This document shows, piece by piece, positions 29,152-38,284 of a stretch of DNA of 64,000 bases. The notes under the pieces are model-generated. The model searched no databases, was not told where the DNA came from, and saw only the letters and a list, made by a program, of their open reading frames with translations. Origin of the DNA: Ancylomarina euxina (lineage in GTDB: Bacteria; Bacteroidota; Bacteroidia; Bacteroidales; Marinifilaceae). Location: NCBI RefSeq assembly GCF_003863355.1, contig NZ_QQWG01000001.1, positions 1 to 64,000 of the forward strand. Direction: 5' to 3'. The translations under genes and the position numbers were made by a program. Numbering within the stretch: position 1 is the first letter of the stretch; the number at the start of each line of letters is the position of its first letter.

Positions 29152-29565
29152 TTAATGCTTTATATGCAACCAAACACTTTCTCGTCCTTCGGTCAATCGT
29201 GCTATTCTCAATTCTTTGAATGCTTCGGTACGATTAGAAAATTCTTTATATGACACACGGTAAAAATTATTTGGTGCAGGAATTATCCGAGAATCATAAC
29301 CTTCTTGCTGAAGCTTAGATTGCATTCTTTTTGCGTTAGCTTGACTTTTAAAACTTGCCGAAATCAAGAAATATTTATTGATAGCTTTTTTAACGACTTC
29401 TTTAGGAACAACTTTCTCAGTAGGCTTTTTCTGTTCTGTCTTAGCTTTGACGATTTTTTTTGTCGTCTTTGGGTTTTTTAAGGTTTTCTTTTCTTCCTTA
29501 CAGGCACTCATCCCAATAGTTAAACAAAGGAATGTAATAAATAGGATCTTATATTTTGTATTCAT
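29152..29565 (-). CDS. SPOR-domain lipoprotein, first of a pair
   Basis: This 137-residue lipoprotein has its lipobox at about residues 18-22 (IGMSACKEE) and a lysine-rich linker. The SPOR domain (KYFLISASFKSQANAKRMQSKL, then YDSRIIPAPNNFYRVSYKEF) has the usual beta-alpha-beta repeats. It probably binds septal peptidoglycan. A -7 promoter box lies just upstream of the start, and the paralogous SPOR gene follows. Confidence 0.85.
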   Translation of the reverse strand: MNTKYKILFITFLCLTIGMSACKEEKKTLKNPKTTKKIVKAKTEQKKPTEKVVPKEVVKKAINKYFLISASFKSQANAKRMQSKLQQEGYDSRIIPAPNNFYRVSYKEFSNRTEAFKELRIARLTEGRESVWLHIKH

Positions 29566-29572
29566 ATGGATG

Positions 29573-29580
29573 CAAATTTA
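29573..29580 (-). promoter_or_regulatory. -7 box of the SPOR operon
   Basis: On the minus strand the site reads TAAATTTG, matching TAnnTTTG. It ends 8 bp before the first SPOR gene, implying a very short 5' leader. Confidence 0.45.
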
Positions 29581-29803
29581 ATATAATGCAAATCAAATTA
29601 TTAACAAATATAAGAGATTTCGCTAAACCCCAAAGCGATAATAATCATTATTTAACTTTAGAATATCTATTTTTATGCGGAATGTAATTATTTTTGGATG
29701 GCATTTTAAAGTTTAAATTAAAACCATCATCCGTTTTCAAATAGATAAGTTTATTATTTGAAACCCGATATTCGATAAATTCAAAAAACTAATAATATAA
29801 CGT

Positions 29804-30190
29804 ATGAAAAGAATTGCTTTAGTCGCTCATAACCAAAAAAAAAGTGAAATGTTAGCTTGGGTGAAACGTCATATGGACGAATTAAAAAAGCACAAATTAA
29901 TTGGGACTACAAATACTTCAAAATTATTGAATTCTGTTTTAGATCTTGAAGTTGAAGGATTTGGTCATGGCCCCAATGGAGGAGATATTCTTTTGGCTGC
30001 TCAGATACTAGAAGGTAAAGTTGATGAAGTTATTTTCTTGATTGATGCTGAAACCCCACACGGTCATGAGCACGATATTCAGACTTTAATCAGAACAGCT
30101 GTATTAAATAATGTGCCCATTGCCTTGAATTTAGCGACCGCAGATTTCTTGGTTGAACTTAATAAAACAGAAAGAGATAAAGAAGTTTAA
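29804..30190 (+). CDS. mgsA: Methylglyoxal synthase
   Basis: MgsA converts dihydroxyacetone phosphate to methylglyoxal, a bypass of lower glycolysis that frees phosphate. The sequence has the N-terminal RIALVAHNQKKSEM, the phosphate-binding GTTNTS and the catalytic-Asp loop GHGPNGGDI. The HGHEHD segment holds the conserved His/Asp, and ALNLATADFLVE is near the end. At 128 residues it is shorter than E. coli MgsA, mainly at both ends. It is monocistronic with a clear terminator. Confidence 0.92.
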   Translation: MKRIALVAHNQKKSEMLAWVKRHMDELKKHKLIGTTNTSKLLNSVLDLEVEGFGHGPNGGDILLAAQILEGKVDEVIFLIDAETPHGHEHDIQTLIRTAVLNNVPIALNLATADFLVELNKTERDKEV

Positions 30191-30233
30191 TTTGGATTGA
30201 ATTTTGATAAAATATTCTTTGTGAAAGTTTTTT

Positions 30234-30272
30234 AAAAGCTCCCAATAAACTGATTTATTGTGAGCTTTTTTT
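30234..30272 (+). terminator. Terminator of mgsA
   Basis: Arms AAAGCTC and GAGCTTT with an inner AATAAA/TTTATT pairing are followed by a T run. Confidence 0.75.
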
Positions 30273-30323
30273 CGTTTATTGGGAACTTATTACTTACTAC
30301 CAAATGACTAACCCCAGCCCCTA

Positions 30324-30698
30324 ATGAAGGACTTTTATAAATATGAATTTAACGAAGAATTAAATATTCTTTATAAGTATTACTATGGACCAATTAGCTT
30401 AGAAGATATTTTTTCTTCTTGGGAGCATGCTATTAACAATAATATAATTCCATGTGATATTAAGGGATTTATTCTTGACTTTAGAAAATCAACTTTTAAT
30501 TTTAAAGTGGAGAGATTTGTCGATATATCAAATTTTTACAAGAAACATATTGATGTTTTTAGAGGGACTAAGCTTGCATTAATCTCTGTTGATCCTAAAG
30601 ATCTTGTAATACCTATTTTGTTTAAAACAAAAGATGAAGGTTATATATCAGAGCCTTTTAGTACGGAAAAAGCTGCTGTTGATTGGATTCTATCTTAA
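30324..30698 (+). CDS. Conserved hypothetical, STAS/SpoIIAA-like fold
   Basis: This 124-residue cytoplasmic protein has the strand-helix rhythm of Bacteroidota STAS/SpoIIAA-like proteins. A first strand pair ILYKYYYGPISLEDIFSSWE is followed by a central strand IKGFILDFRKSTFNF, then KLALISVDPKDLVIPILF and a final FSTEKAAVDWIL. I recognise the pattern as a common uncharacterised family, not a named one. It stands between mgsA and a phosphate transporter with no operon link. Confidence 0.65.
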   Translation: MKDFYKYEFNEELNILYKYYYGPISLEDIFSSWEHAINNNIIPCDIKGFILDFRKSTFNFKVERFVDISNFYKKHIDVFRGTKLALISVDPKDLVIPILFKTKDEGYISEPFSTEKAAVDWILS

Positions 30699-30826
30699 TT
30701 TTTATTGTCCTTAAAAATGTAGTTATATCTTGCTGTTAACCTTAAATTAACACAAAGGTAAAATTTAGGAAACACCCTTCATTTCAACTGTTTGTAGATT
30801 TGTATCGAACTTACAAATCGAAAAAC

Positions 30827-33085
30827 ATGGATAATTTTTATTTAATACTTGTTGTTGTGCTTTTTGCGCTAGCGATCTCTGACTTAATTGTTGGGGTGAG
30901 TAACGATGCGGTCAATTTCTTAAATTCGGCATTCGGTTCTAAAGCAGCTCCACGTTGGGCAATCCTGATAATTGCCAGTTTGGGTATTCTTGTTGGAGCA
31001 ACATTTTCTAGTGGTATGATGGAAGTGGCTAGAAAGGGTATTTTTCACCCAGATCAGTTTTACTTTGCTGAAATCATGATCATTTTTGTTGCCGTCATGT
31101 TAACGGATATTATTCTCTTAGACTTTTATAACACGATTGGTCTACCAACATCTACAACGGTTTCTATTGTGTTCGAATTGCTTGGTGCTGCAGTTGCTGT
31201 TGCCTTGGTAAAAATTATGAACTCTGATCAAACCCTAGCAGATTTGGGTAGCTATATTAACTCTGCGAAAGCGCTAGCCATTATAACGGGTATACTCTTG
31301 AGTGTTGTTATAGCTTTCTCTGCCGGAGCTTTGGTTCAATATATTACTCGAATTATTTTTACCTATAAATATGATAAGAGGTTTAAATACTTCGGAGCTA
31401 TTTTTGGTGGATTTGCTATTACTGCTATCACCTATTTTATCTTGATTAAAGGAGCAAAGGGATCTTCATTTATATCGAAAGATGCGCTTGTTTGGATCAA
31501 GTCGAATACATTTACAATTTTAGCTTTTTGTTTTGTAGGGTGGAGCGTTATCTTGCAACTATTGGTATGGCTAGTTCGTCTAGATATCCTTAAGGTTATT
31601 GTACTAGTAGGAACTTTTGCTTTGGCTATGGCTTTTGCAGGTAATGATTTGGTTAACTTTATTGGAGTCCCATTGGCAGGATTTAAATCATTCCAGGCTT
31701 TCGTTGCAAGTGGTTCTGGTGATCCATATAGCTTTACTATGGAAATGCTAACGGGAAAAGTTCAAACCGAAACTTATCTTTTGCTAATTGCTGGTTTAGT
31801 TATGACAGTTACTCTTTGGTTTTCGAAGAAAGCAAGAACAGTAACTGAGACTGAATTGAGTTTAAGTAATCAAAATGAAGGCGATGAGCGTTTTGGCTCT
31901 TCTTATTTTGGTCGTTTAATAGTACGTCGTTCATTATCAGCCAATAGTCATTTGAGAGGTATTTTACCAGAGCGTATTCAAAGAAGCATTAATAAGAGTT
32001 TTGTACAACCAGCAGCTGCTGCTAATATTGATAAAAAGGATATTCCAGCTTTTGATATGATTCGAGCTTCAGTAAACCTGACTGTAGCGAGTATTTTGAT
32101 TGCAATTGGTACATCTTTAAAATTACCCCTTTCTACGACTTACGTTACTTTTATGGTTGCGATGGGTACGTCATTGGCTGACAGAGCCTGGGGACGTGAT
32201 TCTGCTGTTTATCGTATTACAGGTGTGATTACAGTCATCGGAGGTTGGTTCTTTACTGCATTTAGTGCTTTCACTGCTGCCTTTATCTTTGCAAATTTGA
32301 TAAACTGGTTTGGTGCTTATGCAATCTTTGGATTATTAGTTCTTGCTATATTCTTTGTTATTCGTTCACATAGGGCTCATAAGCTTAAAAATGAGACAAA
32401 TGATTCTGTAGACAACGATTCATTAATTATAAAAGGCGATGCCGCAGAGCAATGTACTTATGCTGTTTCTTCTTTGACTGCTAAAATCCCAGCTATTTTT
32501 GGTAAGATGATTACGGGTTTGGCTTATGAAGATAGAGCAAATCTTAAGGCATGTTCAAAGAAGGTGAATAAGTTAAATTCTGAAGTCAAGAAAATTAAAA
32601 ATCAGGTGCCTTCTATGGTTAAAATTCTTCGAGCAGACAGTGTCTATTCGGGAGCATTCTATGTTCAGTTAATCGATTATCTTCGTGAGATGGCCCATGC
32701 AATAAGCTTTATTGTGGAACCTGTTTACGAGTATATCGATAATAACCATAAAGCTTTAGAGGCTGAACAAATTGAAGAATTGAATGTTATTCAAGCAAAA
32801 TTATCTCAATTCTTTACGCATATTAACGCGATTATTAATGATAGGGATTATGGATTAGTAAATATTGACTCTGTACTTGAAGAACAAGAAGGCTTATTGA
32901 AATCAATTAAGAGGTTCAGAAAGGAACAAATTAAGCGAATTAAGGCCGAGAAGGTTGGAACAAGAAATTCGGTTCTATTCTTAGGAGTCCTAAGTGAGAC
33001 TAAGAATCTGGTATTATATGCAGGGAATCTTCTAAAGTCTGCTCGTGATTTTGCTACTTCAAATAAAGATGAGTATCAGGATTAA
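30827..33085 (+). CDS. PiT-family phosphate transporter with PhoU-like C-terminus
   Basis: This 752-residue integral membrane protein has the PiT signature duplicated. The first copy is GVSNDAVNFLNSAFGS near the N-terminus and the second is FAGNDLVNFIGVPLAG near residue 280, each followed by several membrane helices. LPLSTTYVTFMVAMGTSLADRAWG lies in the later half. After the last helix, about 210 residues form a soluble helical region (ADSVYSGAFYVQLIDYLREM and following) resembling PhoU. It should take up inorganic phosphate. I start at ATG 30827 rather than the in-frame 30800. Confidence 0.92.
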   Translation: MDNFYLILVVVLFALAISDLIVGVSNDAVNFLNSAFGSKAAPRWAILIIASLGILVGATFSSGMMEVARKGIFHPDQFYFAEIMIIFVAVMLTDIILLDFYNTIGLPTSTTVSIVFELLGAAVAVALVKIMNSDQTLADLGSYINSAKALAIITGILLSVVIAFSAGALVQYITRIIFTYKYDKRFKYFGAIFGGFAITAITYFILIKGAKGSSFISKDALVWIKSNTFTILAFCFVGWSVILQLLVWLVRLDILKVIVLVGTFALAMAFAGNDLVNFIGVPLAGFKSFQAFVASGSGDPYSFTMEMLTGKVQTETYLLLIAGLVMTVTLWFSKKARTVTETELSLSNQNEGDERFGSSYFGRLIVRRSLSANSHLRGILPERIQRSINKSFVQPAAAANIDKKDIPAFDMIRASVNLTVASILIAIGTSLKLPLSTTYVTFMVAMGTSLADRAWGRDSAVYRITGVITVIGGWFFTAFSAFTAAFIFANLINWFGAYAIFGLLVLAIFFVIRSHRAHKLKNETNDSVDNDSLIIKGDAAEQCTYAVSSLTAKIPAIFGKMITGLAYEDRANLKACSKKVNKLNSEVKKIKNQVPSMVKILRADSVYSGAFYVQLIDYLREMAHAISFIVEPVYEYIDNNHKALEAEQIEELNVIQAKLSQFFTHINAIINDRDYGLVNIDSVLEEQEGLLKSIKRFRKEQIKRIKAEKVGTRNSVLFLGVLSETKNLVLYAGNLLKSARDFATSNKDEYQD

Positions 33086-33113
33086 TTTATAGAATATAAA
33101 TTAAGTTACTACT

Positions 33114-33156
33114 AAAAATGAGAGCTGTTCATATTTATGAACAGCTCTCATTTTAA
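33114..33156. terminator. Bidirectional terminator between PiT transporter and deacylase
   Basis: Perfect 18-bp arms (33115-33132 with 33137-33154) surround a four-base loop between two converging genes. Confidence 0.85.
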
Positions 33157-33165
33157 TATATATAA

Positions 33166-33873
33166 TTATTTCGAAGCAGATTGTGAGACTATCAACTTGA
33201 ATAGTTTTTTCATGCCAATACTTGCTTTCTCTTTTATGAAAGTGCGTTGACCATATGAAGACATATTAACTTCATTAGGATCTATAATATAAATTGGGCA
33301 ATGAGAGGGTGCGTAATCAATTAAACCAGCAGCGGGGTATACATTCATTGATGTACCAACAATGACAAGTATGTCAGCTTTAGAAACGAGAACTGAAGCC
33401 TCTGTTATGGCAGGTACAGCTTCTCCAAACCAAACGATGTGAGGTCTTAAGCGAGATCCTTTTTCACATCGACTTTCTGATGTCAGTTCCCAGTTATCTA
33501 ATTCATAAATAAGATCAGGATCTATCGTACTTCTTGCTTTTTTGAGTTCTCCGTGTAAATGCAGAATCTTTGAACTGCCTGCTCTTTCATGTAAATCATC
33601 TACATTTTGCGTGATGATTTCAACATCGAAATACGTTTCAAGCTCATGTAGAAGTAGGTGAGCATTATTGGGCTGGCAATTCAGAAGTTGTTTTCGTCTT
33701 TCATTATAGAAGCGAGTAACCAGTTCGGGATCTCTTTCCCAGGCTTGAGGACTTGCGACTTCCATAACATCGTACTCTTCCCATAAGCCTCCCATTTCAC
33801 GAAAAGTTCTTAAACCACTTTCAGCACTAATTCCAGCTCCGGAAAGTACGACAAGTTTTTTCTTATTAGGCAT
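33166..33873 (-). CDS. cobB: Sir2-family NAD-dependent protein deacylase, SIRT5-like
   Basis: The sirtuin core is intact. The NAD-binding loop is GAGISAESGLRTFR, the TQNVDDLHERAG motif is present, and the catalytic His107 sits in LHLHGEL. GTSMNVYPAAGL closes the site. Y56 and R59 (FYNER) form the YxxR motif that in SIRT5 and CobB binds acidic acyl groups, suggesting desuccinylase or demalonylase activity. The usual four zinc cysteines are missing; only one Cys remains in that region, as in the small zinc-less class III proteins. It is cytoplasmic and monocistronic. Confidence 0.92.
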   Translation of the reverse strand: MPNKKKLVVLSGAGISAESGLRTFREMGGLWEEYDVMEVASPQAWERDPELVTRFYNERRKQLLNCQPNNAHLLLHELETYFDVEIITQNVDDLHERAGSSKILHLHGELKKARSTIDPDLIYELDNWELTSESRCEKGSRLRPHIVWFGEAVPAITEASVLVSKADILVIVGTSMNVYPAAGLIDYAPSHCPIYIIDPNEVNMSSYGQRTFIKEKASIGMKKLFKLIVSQSASK

Positions 33874-34011
33874 GTTTTCTCTATTTAATCTCGTTTAGAA
33901 ATTAAAGATAAGAAATTTGATGTACAGATAATGAGGTATTAAATATTCCAGTTCAGTAATATGAACCGATTAGTAAAAAGGTAGGATAGAAGGGATGTGT
34001 GTTGCTTTTGA

Positions 34012-34839
34012 TTATTTTAAAAACGTATTTTTGCTTTGAATTTTCGAGGTAGATTCTACAGTTTCAAGTTCTTCAGAATTGTATTGGCTGGGAACATTTA
34101 GGTGAAAAATTGAGCCTTTACCTAATTCGGACTCAAGTTTTATAGAACCTTTCATCAATTTCATATAACGAGAACATAGGCTTAAACCAATGCCAGCACC
34201 AGATTGCTTACGTGTATATGAATTATCAACCTGATTGAATCTTTCAAAGATTGATTGCTGTTGTTCTAAACTAATCCCAGCGCCAGTATCCTTCACAAAG
34301 ATTTTAATCTTCTGATCGTCTTGCAAGGAACAAGAAAGTTGGATTTCTCCAGATTGAGTAAAATTAATGGCATTATCCAGTAGGTAGCTGATTGATTTCT
34401 CCAGCTTTTCACCATCAATTAGTATATTGGGATTAATGCAATTGACTTGATAATTAATTGTAATGTCTTTACCTAGAACTTTTATCTTCTCTTCGTAGAG
34501 GGTATATAACCTAATGATAAGAGCTTCCAGATCAATTTCGGATTCCTCGACTTGCATAATGCCCGAATCCAGTTGTGATAAATCTATAATTCGATTGAGT
34601 AAATCGAGAAGTGAACGACTGCTAATATTCAGGATAGAAGCAAATTCATTTCGTTCGTCATTAGTTAGTGACTCGTCTCTCAGGATGTCCGATGCTCCAA
34701 TGATGGCATTCATGGGCGTGCGTATTTCATGTGAAATATTCGCAAGGAAAGCATTCTTTATATCTTCTGCTCCTTCTGCTCTTTGTAATGCCTCTGCTAA
34801 CTGTTCTTCAAGCTCGCAGTAAGTCGGACGTTTATCCAT
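34012..34839 (-). CDS. Soluble histidine kinase without sensor domain
   Basis: This 275-residue kinase has a short coiled coil (residues 9-30) and a HisKA domain with phospho-His37 in ANISHEIRTPMNAIIGASDI. The HATPase_c domain has LLDNAINFT, KDTGAGI, ERFNQVD and GAGIGLSL. No membrane helix, PAS domain or receiver is present. The short tail (residues 250-275) is polar. It lies 75 bp downstream of two tiny double-glycine peptide genes on the same strand, so the three may be one transcript. Its input must come from a partner protein; the receiver at 21.7 kb is one candidate output. Confidence 0.88.
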   Translation of the reverse strand: MDKRPTYCELEEQLAEALQRAEGAEDIKNAFLANISHEIRTPMNAIIGASDILRDESLTNDERNEFASILNISSRSLLDLLNRIIDLSQLDSGIMQVEESEIDLEALIIRLYTLYEEKIKVLGKDITINYQVNCINPNILIDGEKLEKSISYLLDNAINFTQSGEIQLSCSLQDDQKIKIFVKDTGAGISLEQQQSIFERFNQVDNSYTRKQSGAGIGLSLCSRYMKLMKGSIKLESELGKGSIFHLNVPSQYNSEELETVESTSKIQSKNTFLK

Positions 34840-34914
34840 TCAGGAATCTTTTCTAATGGTACTTTATTGTGAGAGTTTGTGATAATAAGGGTATCACTTT
34901 ATTCAAAAGGTTAA

Positions 34915-35019
34915 CTAGACAATTGCTTCTTCAACAATATCTTTCTGAGTTAGTTCATTATGTCCACCTTTTACCTCTAGTAATTGCTCTGCGCTAATAA
35001 TCTCGAAATTATTCATCAT
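34915..35019 (-). CDS. Double-glycine leader peptide 1
   Basis: This 34-codon gene starts at ATG 35019. The predicted leader MMNNFEIISAEQLLEVKGG ends in the double-glycine cleavage motif (LLEVKGG) recognised by C39 peptidase ABC exporters. The predicted mature product is HNELTQKDIVEEAIV, 15 residues and net acidic, with no cysteine. The same mature sequence is encoded by the neighbouring gene 28 bp upstream, with only silent base changes, which argues that both are real. The acidity suggests a signal peptide rather than a pore-forming bacteriocin. A candidate exporter lies at 59.7 kb. Confidence 0.8.
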   Translation of the reverse strand: MMNNFEIISAEQLLEVKGGHNELTQKDIVEEAIV

Positions 35020-35047
35020 AGTATGTTTTGGAAAATTAATAAAAAAA

Positions 35048-35149
35048 TTAAACAATAGCTTCTTCAACAATATCTTTCTGAGTTAGCTCATTATGACCAC
35101 CTTTTACTTCTAATAATTGCTGTGTGTTAAGAATTTCAAAATTTTCCAT
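35048..35149 (-). CDS. Double-glycine leader peptide 2
   Basis: This 33-codon gene has leader MENFEILNTQQLLEVKGG and mature product HNELTQKDIVEEAIV, identical to that of peptide 1. The leaders share the NFEI and QLLEVKGG blocks but differ between them. In the mature part three codons differ and all changes are silent (GAA/GAG, GCA/GCT, GTC/GTT). It is the first gene of a leftward unit: peptide 2, peptide 1, soluble kinase. A 33-bp element shared with the sigma-factor gene lies 45 bp upstream of the start. Confidence 0.82.
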   Translation of the reverse strand: MENFEILNTQQLLEVKGGHNELTQKDIVEEAIV

Positions 35150-35193
35150 GGTTATTTAAATTATAAAGTGAATATTGGAATCGTTTTACATCC

Positions 35194-35226
35194 CTTTATT
35201 CCCTTTTTGGATAAAAAGTAACCCAG
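35194..35226 (-). promoter_or_regulatory. 33-bp shared element upstream of the peptide genes
   Basis: Read leftward, it begins CTGGGTTACTTTTT, continues with a short spacer and an A run, and ends GGAATAAAG. The same blocks with the same total length occur 11 bp upstream of the ECF sigma gene, and in degenerate form at 38540. This suggests common control, perhaps by that sigma factor. Confidence 0.55.
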
Positions 35227-35330
35227 AAAGTGAAAGTTTTTTTTCAAAAACATAAATAAGTCCTATGTTTTGAATAATTTTGCAGGGCCTATTTATCACA
35301 CATTCAGCTTTTTAAAACTATTTTTCTACA

Positions 35331-38204
35331 GTGAAAAAAAATCAAGAAATATCTCGATATCTGCTGATTACGGCATGCTTTTTTATGCTTTGTGGATCGA
35401 CCTTTCATGCAAAAGCATCAAAACCATCACCAGTTTTTCAATCAGATGTGACAACATCTGCTGATTCGACTCTGCTCATTATACTAAATAAGGCTGTCAA
35501 TGAATTACGTGCTCGAAATAATAAGGGAGCGGAGAGTTTCTTTAAGCAAGCAGAAAGTAGGATTAGTGAAAGTGACTTAAAGAATTATGAGCTTTTATAT
35601 CGATATAAAGTTAATTATGGGGTTACTCTTATAAGATTGGGGAACTTTAAAGATGCAATTCCCCTTTTTAATTCGGCAGAACGTATCTGTAAGAATCATT
35701 TTGGAGAATCCTCTGGTAAATTAGCTCCAGTCTACATAAACATGGGGAATATTTATTTTAATTCAAAAGACAATTTAAAAGCACAAAAATATTATGAGGC
35801 GGCTCTTTTTATTATTGATAAAAACCCAGAAGCCTCATTCTGGAGGGATCGAATAATAAGTAATCTTGGTCTGGTTTCAAAGAGCAATAAAGACTTTACT
35901 AAAGCACTCAAATATTTGTTAGAAAGTCTTGACATAAAGAAAAAAAGAAATGTGAAAGATCTTTCTTCCAGCTATAATAATATCGGCAATTGTTATGATA
36001 AACTAGGGGATAGTAAGGAAGCTGATCGTTATTTCGAAATGAGTGTACAGGAATCCATCAAATTGAATGGAGAGGGAAATTCTGATTTGGCAAATTTTTA
36101 TTTGAATTATGCCATCTTTCATGCCTCTAATGAAAATGGAGCATTGGCTAAAGAATACCTAAATAAATCCTTTAAAATTTATTTAGATAAATTTGGATTG
36201 AGGCATCCAGACACGGCTCATTGTTTGAAAAATTTAGGTGGCTTGTATTTTAAAGACCAGGACTATGTTAAGGCATTAGAATATTATCAAAAAGCGCTTA
36301 TTTCTAGCACCTATGACTTTGAAAGTGAAGAATGTGATCAGAATCCTAGTATCCAGCAAGTAGACGGTCAATTGACCACTTTTGATATCATTGATGATAA
36401 AGCCTCCGCCTTATATAAGTTGTATGGTACTACAAATCAGATTAAGTATTTAAAATTGTCTCTTGAGACGTTTGATTTGTGCGTTGATATTATAGATCAA
36501 ATCCATATTGCTTATCAGGATGAAGAATCGAAGTTGGCATTGAGTGCCAATGAGAATGAAACCTTTTCTTCCGCTATCGAGGTGGCTGCCAAATTGTTTG
36601 AAATTACAGGTAATCCGATTTATAAAGAAAAAGCTTTTAGATATTCCGAAAGAGCTAAGGCATCTAGTTTGCGTAACTATTTAAATGATGTCGATGCTAA
36701 AACATTTGGAGGTATTCCTATTGATCTGCAAAATTTGGAGCATCAATTAAAGCAAGATATTGCTGATTATCGTGATAAGATCTATCAGGAGAGAAAACAG
36801 CTTAGACCGGTTCAGGATTCTATATCGAGTTGGCGACATACTCTTTTTGGACTGAATACTGATTATGAGCAAATGGTGAAGCGTTTCGAAAAGGAACATC
36901 CAGACTATTATGCCTTAAAGTATGATAATGCAAGTATTTCTGTAGAAGAGCTACAAGCTCAATTAAAAGATGATGAAGTCCTGATTGAATATGCCTTATC
37001 GGATTCCACCCTGTATTCTTTTGCTATAAGTTCTGATCTTTTCGAAATGAAAAAAATACCTCTAAGAAAAGGGGAATTAGAGAAAAGCATTACTGATATT
37101 CGAACCAGTTTAAAGACCAATGATTTTTCCGGTAATAGTATGCAATATTATCAGGATTATATTTCTGCAGCTCATAAGCTTTATCAATTTATGATTAAGC
37201 CTTACGAAGAGCTTATAGAGAATAAACATTTAATTATTATTCCTGAAGGTAAATTGGCCTATGTACCCTTTGGCGTATTGCTTAAGGAAAAAGGAGACCC
37301 TGAGAGCTTGAATTATCGTAATTTGGATTATCTGGTACGTCACAATCCAATAAGCTATCAAAACTCAGCTACCATTGCTTACAAGCGTCCTGAAAAGGGT
37401 TTTTCTGTCCCTTCATCCAAAAGACTATTGGCTTTTGCGCCTTCCTATGATAATGTGAGCGACTCAATCCTGGTAACCAGACAAGTTCATGACAACAAGC
37501 TTTATCCTCTGCCTGCAGCTAAAATTGAGGTTGAGAATATTTCTAAAATATTCAATGGTGAAACCTATCTGGATGAATTGGCTTCTGAAACGAATTTTAA
37601 GGCTAAAGCAGTGAGTTTTGATATACTTCATTTAGCCATGCATACTATTTTAGACGATGATAATCCGATGTATTCAAAGTTAGTTTTCACCCAAACAGGT
37701 GATAGTTTGAATGACGGTTTATTGAATGCTCATGAGATTTATAATATGAATCTTAAAGCCAGAATGGTTGTTTTGAGTGCCTGTAATTCGGGAGATGGTA
37801 AGTTTCTTAAAGGTGAGGGTGTTATGAGTTTAGCTCGTGGATTCTTCTATTCGGGTTGCCCAAGTTTAATCATGACACTTTGGACTGTGGAAGATGTTTC
37901 AGGGGCTAGCTTAATGTCTTCATTTTATAAGTACTTATCTCAAAGTTTTCCTAAGGACGTTGCTCTGCAGCAAGCCAAGCTGGAATATCTGGATACTGCC
38001 GATGCTTTGAAATCGCATCCTTACTTTTGGTCGGGCTATGTTGCCATTGGTGATACTGAAAGCTTGTTCAGATTCAGTATGATTCATAAGATTTTGATGT
38101 TCCTGGGGCTTACTTTATTGTTTGGAGGCATTTATTTCATTTGGCAACGTTCGACATCTAAAAAGACTGGCGAACAAACTCTTGACATCATGAACTTAGA
38201 ATAA
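35331..38204 (+). CDS. Secreted membrane-anchored TPR-CHAT protease, copy 1
   Basis: This 957-residue protein has a signal peptide (about residues 1-29), then TPR repeats from about residue 45 to 320 (for example YINMGNIYFNSKDNLKAQKY, SYNNIGNCYDKLGDSKEA). A helical linker and a CHAT domain (caspase-HetF-associated protease) follow at about residues 560-905. The catalytic dyad is in place: His771 in LHLAMHT and Cys818 in LSACNSG. One membrane helix lies at residues 921-938, with a short cytoplasmic tail. The protease should face the periplasm. It starts at GTG, as does its paralogue. It is divergent from the double-glycine peptide genes. Its substrate is unknown; the peptides or the anti-sigma protein at 42 kb are plausible. 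Confidence 0.9.
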   Translation: MKKNQEISRYLLITACFFMLCGSTFHAKASKPSPVFQSDVTTSADSTLLIILNKAVNELRARNNKGAESFFKQAESRISESDLKNYELLYRYKVNYGVTLIRLGNFKDAIPLFNSAERICKNHFGESSGKLAPVYINMGNIYFNSKDNLKAQKYYEAALFIIDKNPEASFWRDRIISNLGLVSKSNKDFTKALKYLLESLDIKKKRNVKDLSSSYNNIGNCYDKLGDSKEADRYFEMSVQESIKLNGEGNSDLANFYLNYAIFHASNENGALAKEYLNKSFKIYLDKFGLRHPDTAHCLKNLGGLYFKDQDYVKALEYYQKALISSTYDFESEECDQNPSIQQVDGQLTTFDIIDDKASALYKLYGTTNQIKYLKLSLETFDLCVDIIDQIHIAYQDEESKLALSANENETFSSAIEVAAKLFEITGNPIYKEKAFRYSERAKASSLRNYLNDVDAKTFGGIPIDLQNLEHQLKQDIADYRDKIYQERKQLRPVQDSISSWRHTLFGLNTDYEQMVKRFEKEHPDYYALKYDNASISVEELQAQLKDDEVLIEYALSDSTLYSFAISSDLFEMKKIPLRKGELEKSITDIRTSLKTNDFSGNSMQYYQDYISAAHKLYQFMIKPYEELIENKHLIIIPEGKLAYVPFGVLLKEKGDPESLNYRNLDYLVRHNPISYQNSATIAYKRPEKGFSVPSSKRLLAFAPSYDNVSDSILVTRQVHDNKLYPLPAAKIEVENISKIFNGETYLDELASETNFKAKAVSFDILHLAMHTILDDDNPMYSKLVFTQTGDSLNDGLLNAHEIYNMNLKARMVVLSACNSGDGKFLKGEGVMSLARGFFYSGCPSLIMTLWTVEDVSGASLMSSFYKYLSQSFPKDVALQQAKLEYLDTADALKSHPYFWSGYVAIGDTESLFRFSMIHKILMFLGLTLLFGGIYFIWQRSTSKKTGEQTLDIMNLE

Positions 38205-38284
38205 AACCTATTTAAGTCACTTTTCGCCTCAAAATATTAAATATCAGGTTTATTAATAAAAATAAAAGAATTACAAGGGGAGTC

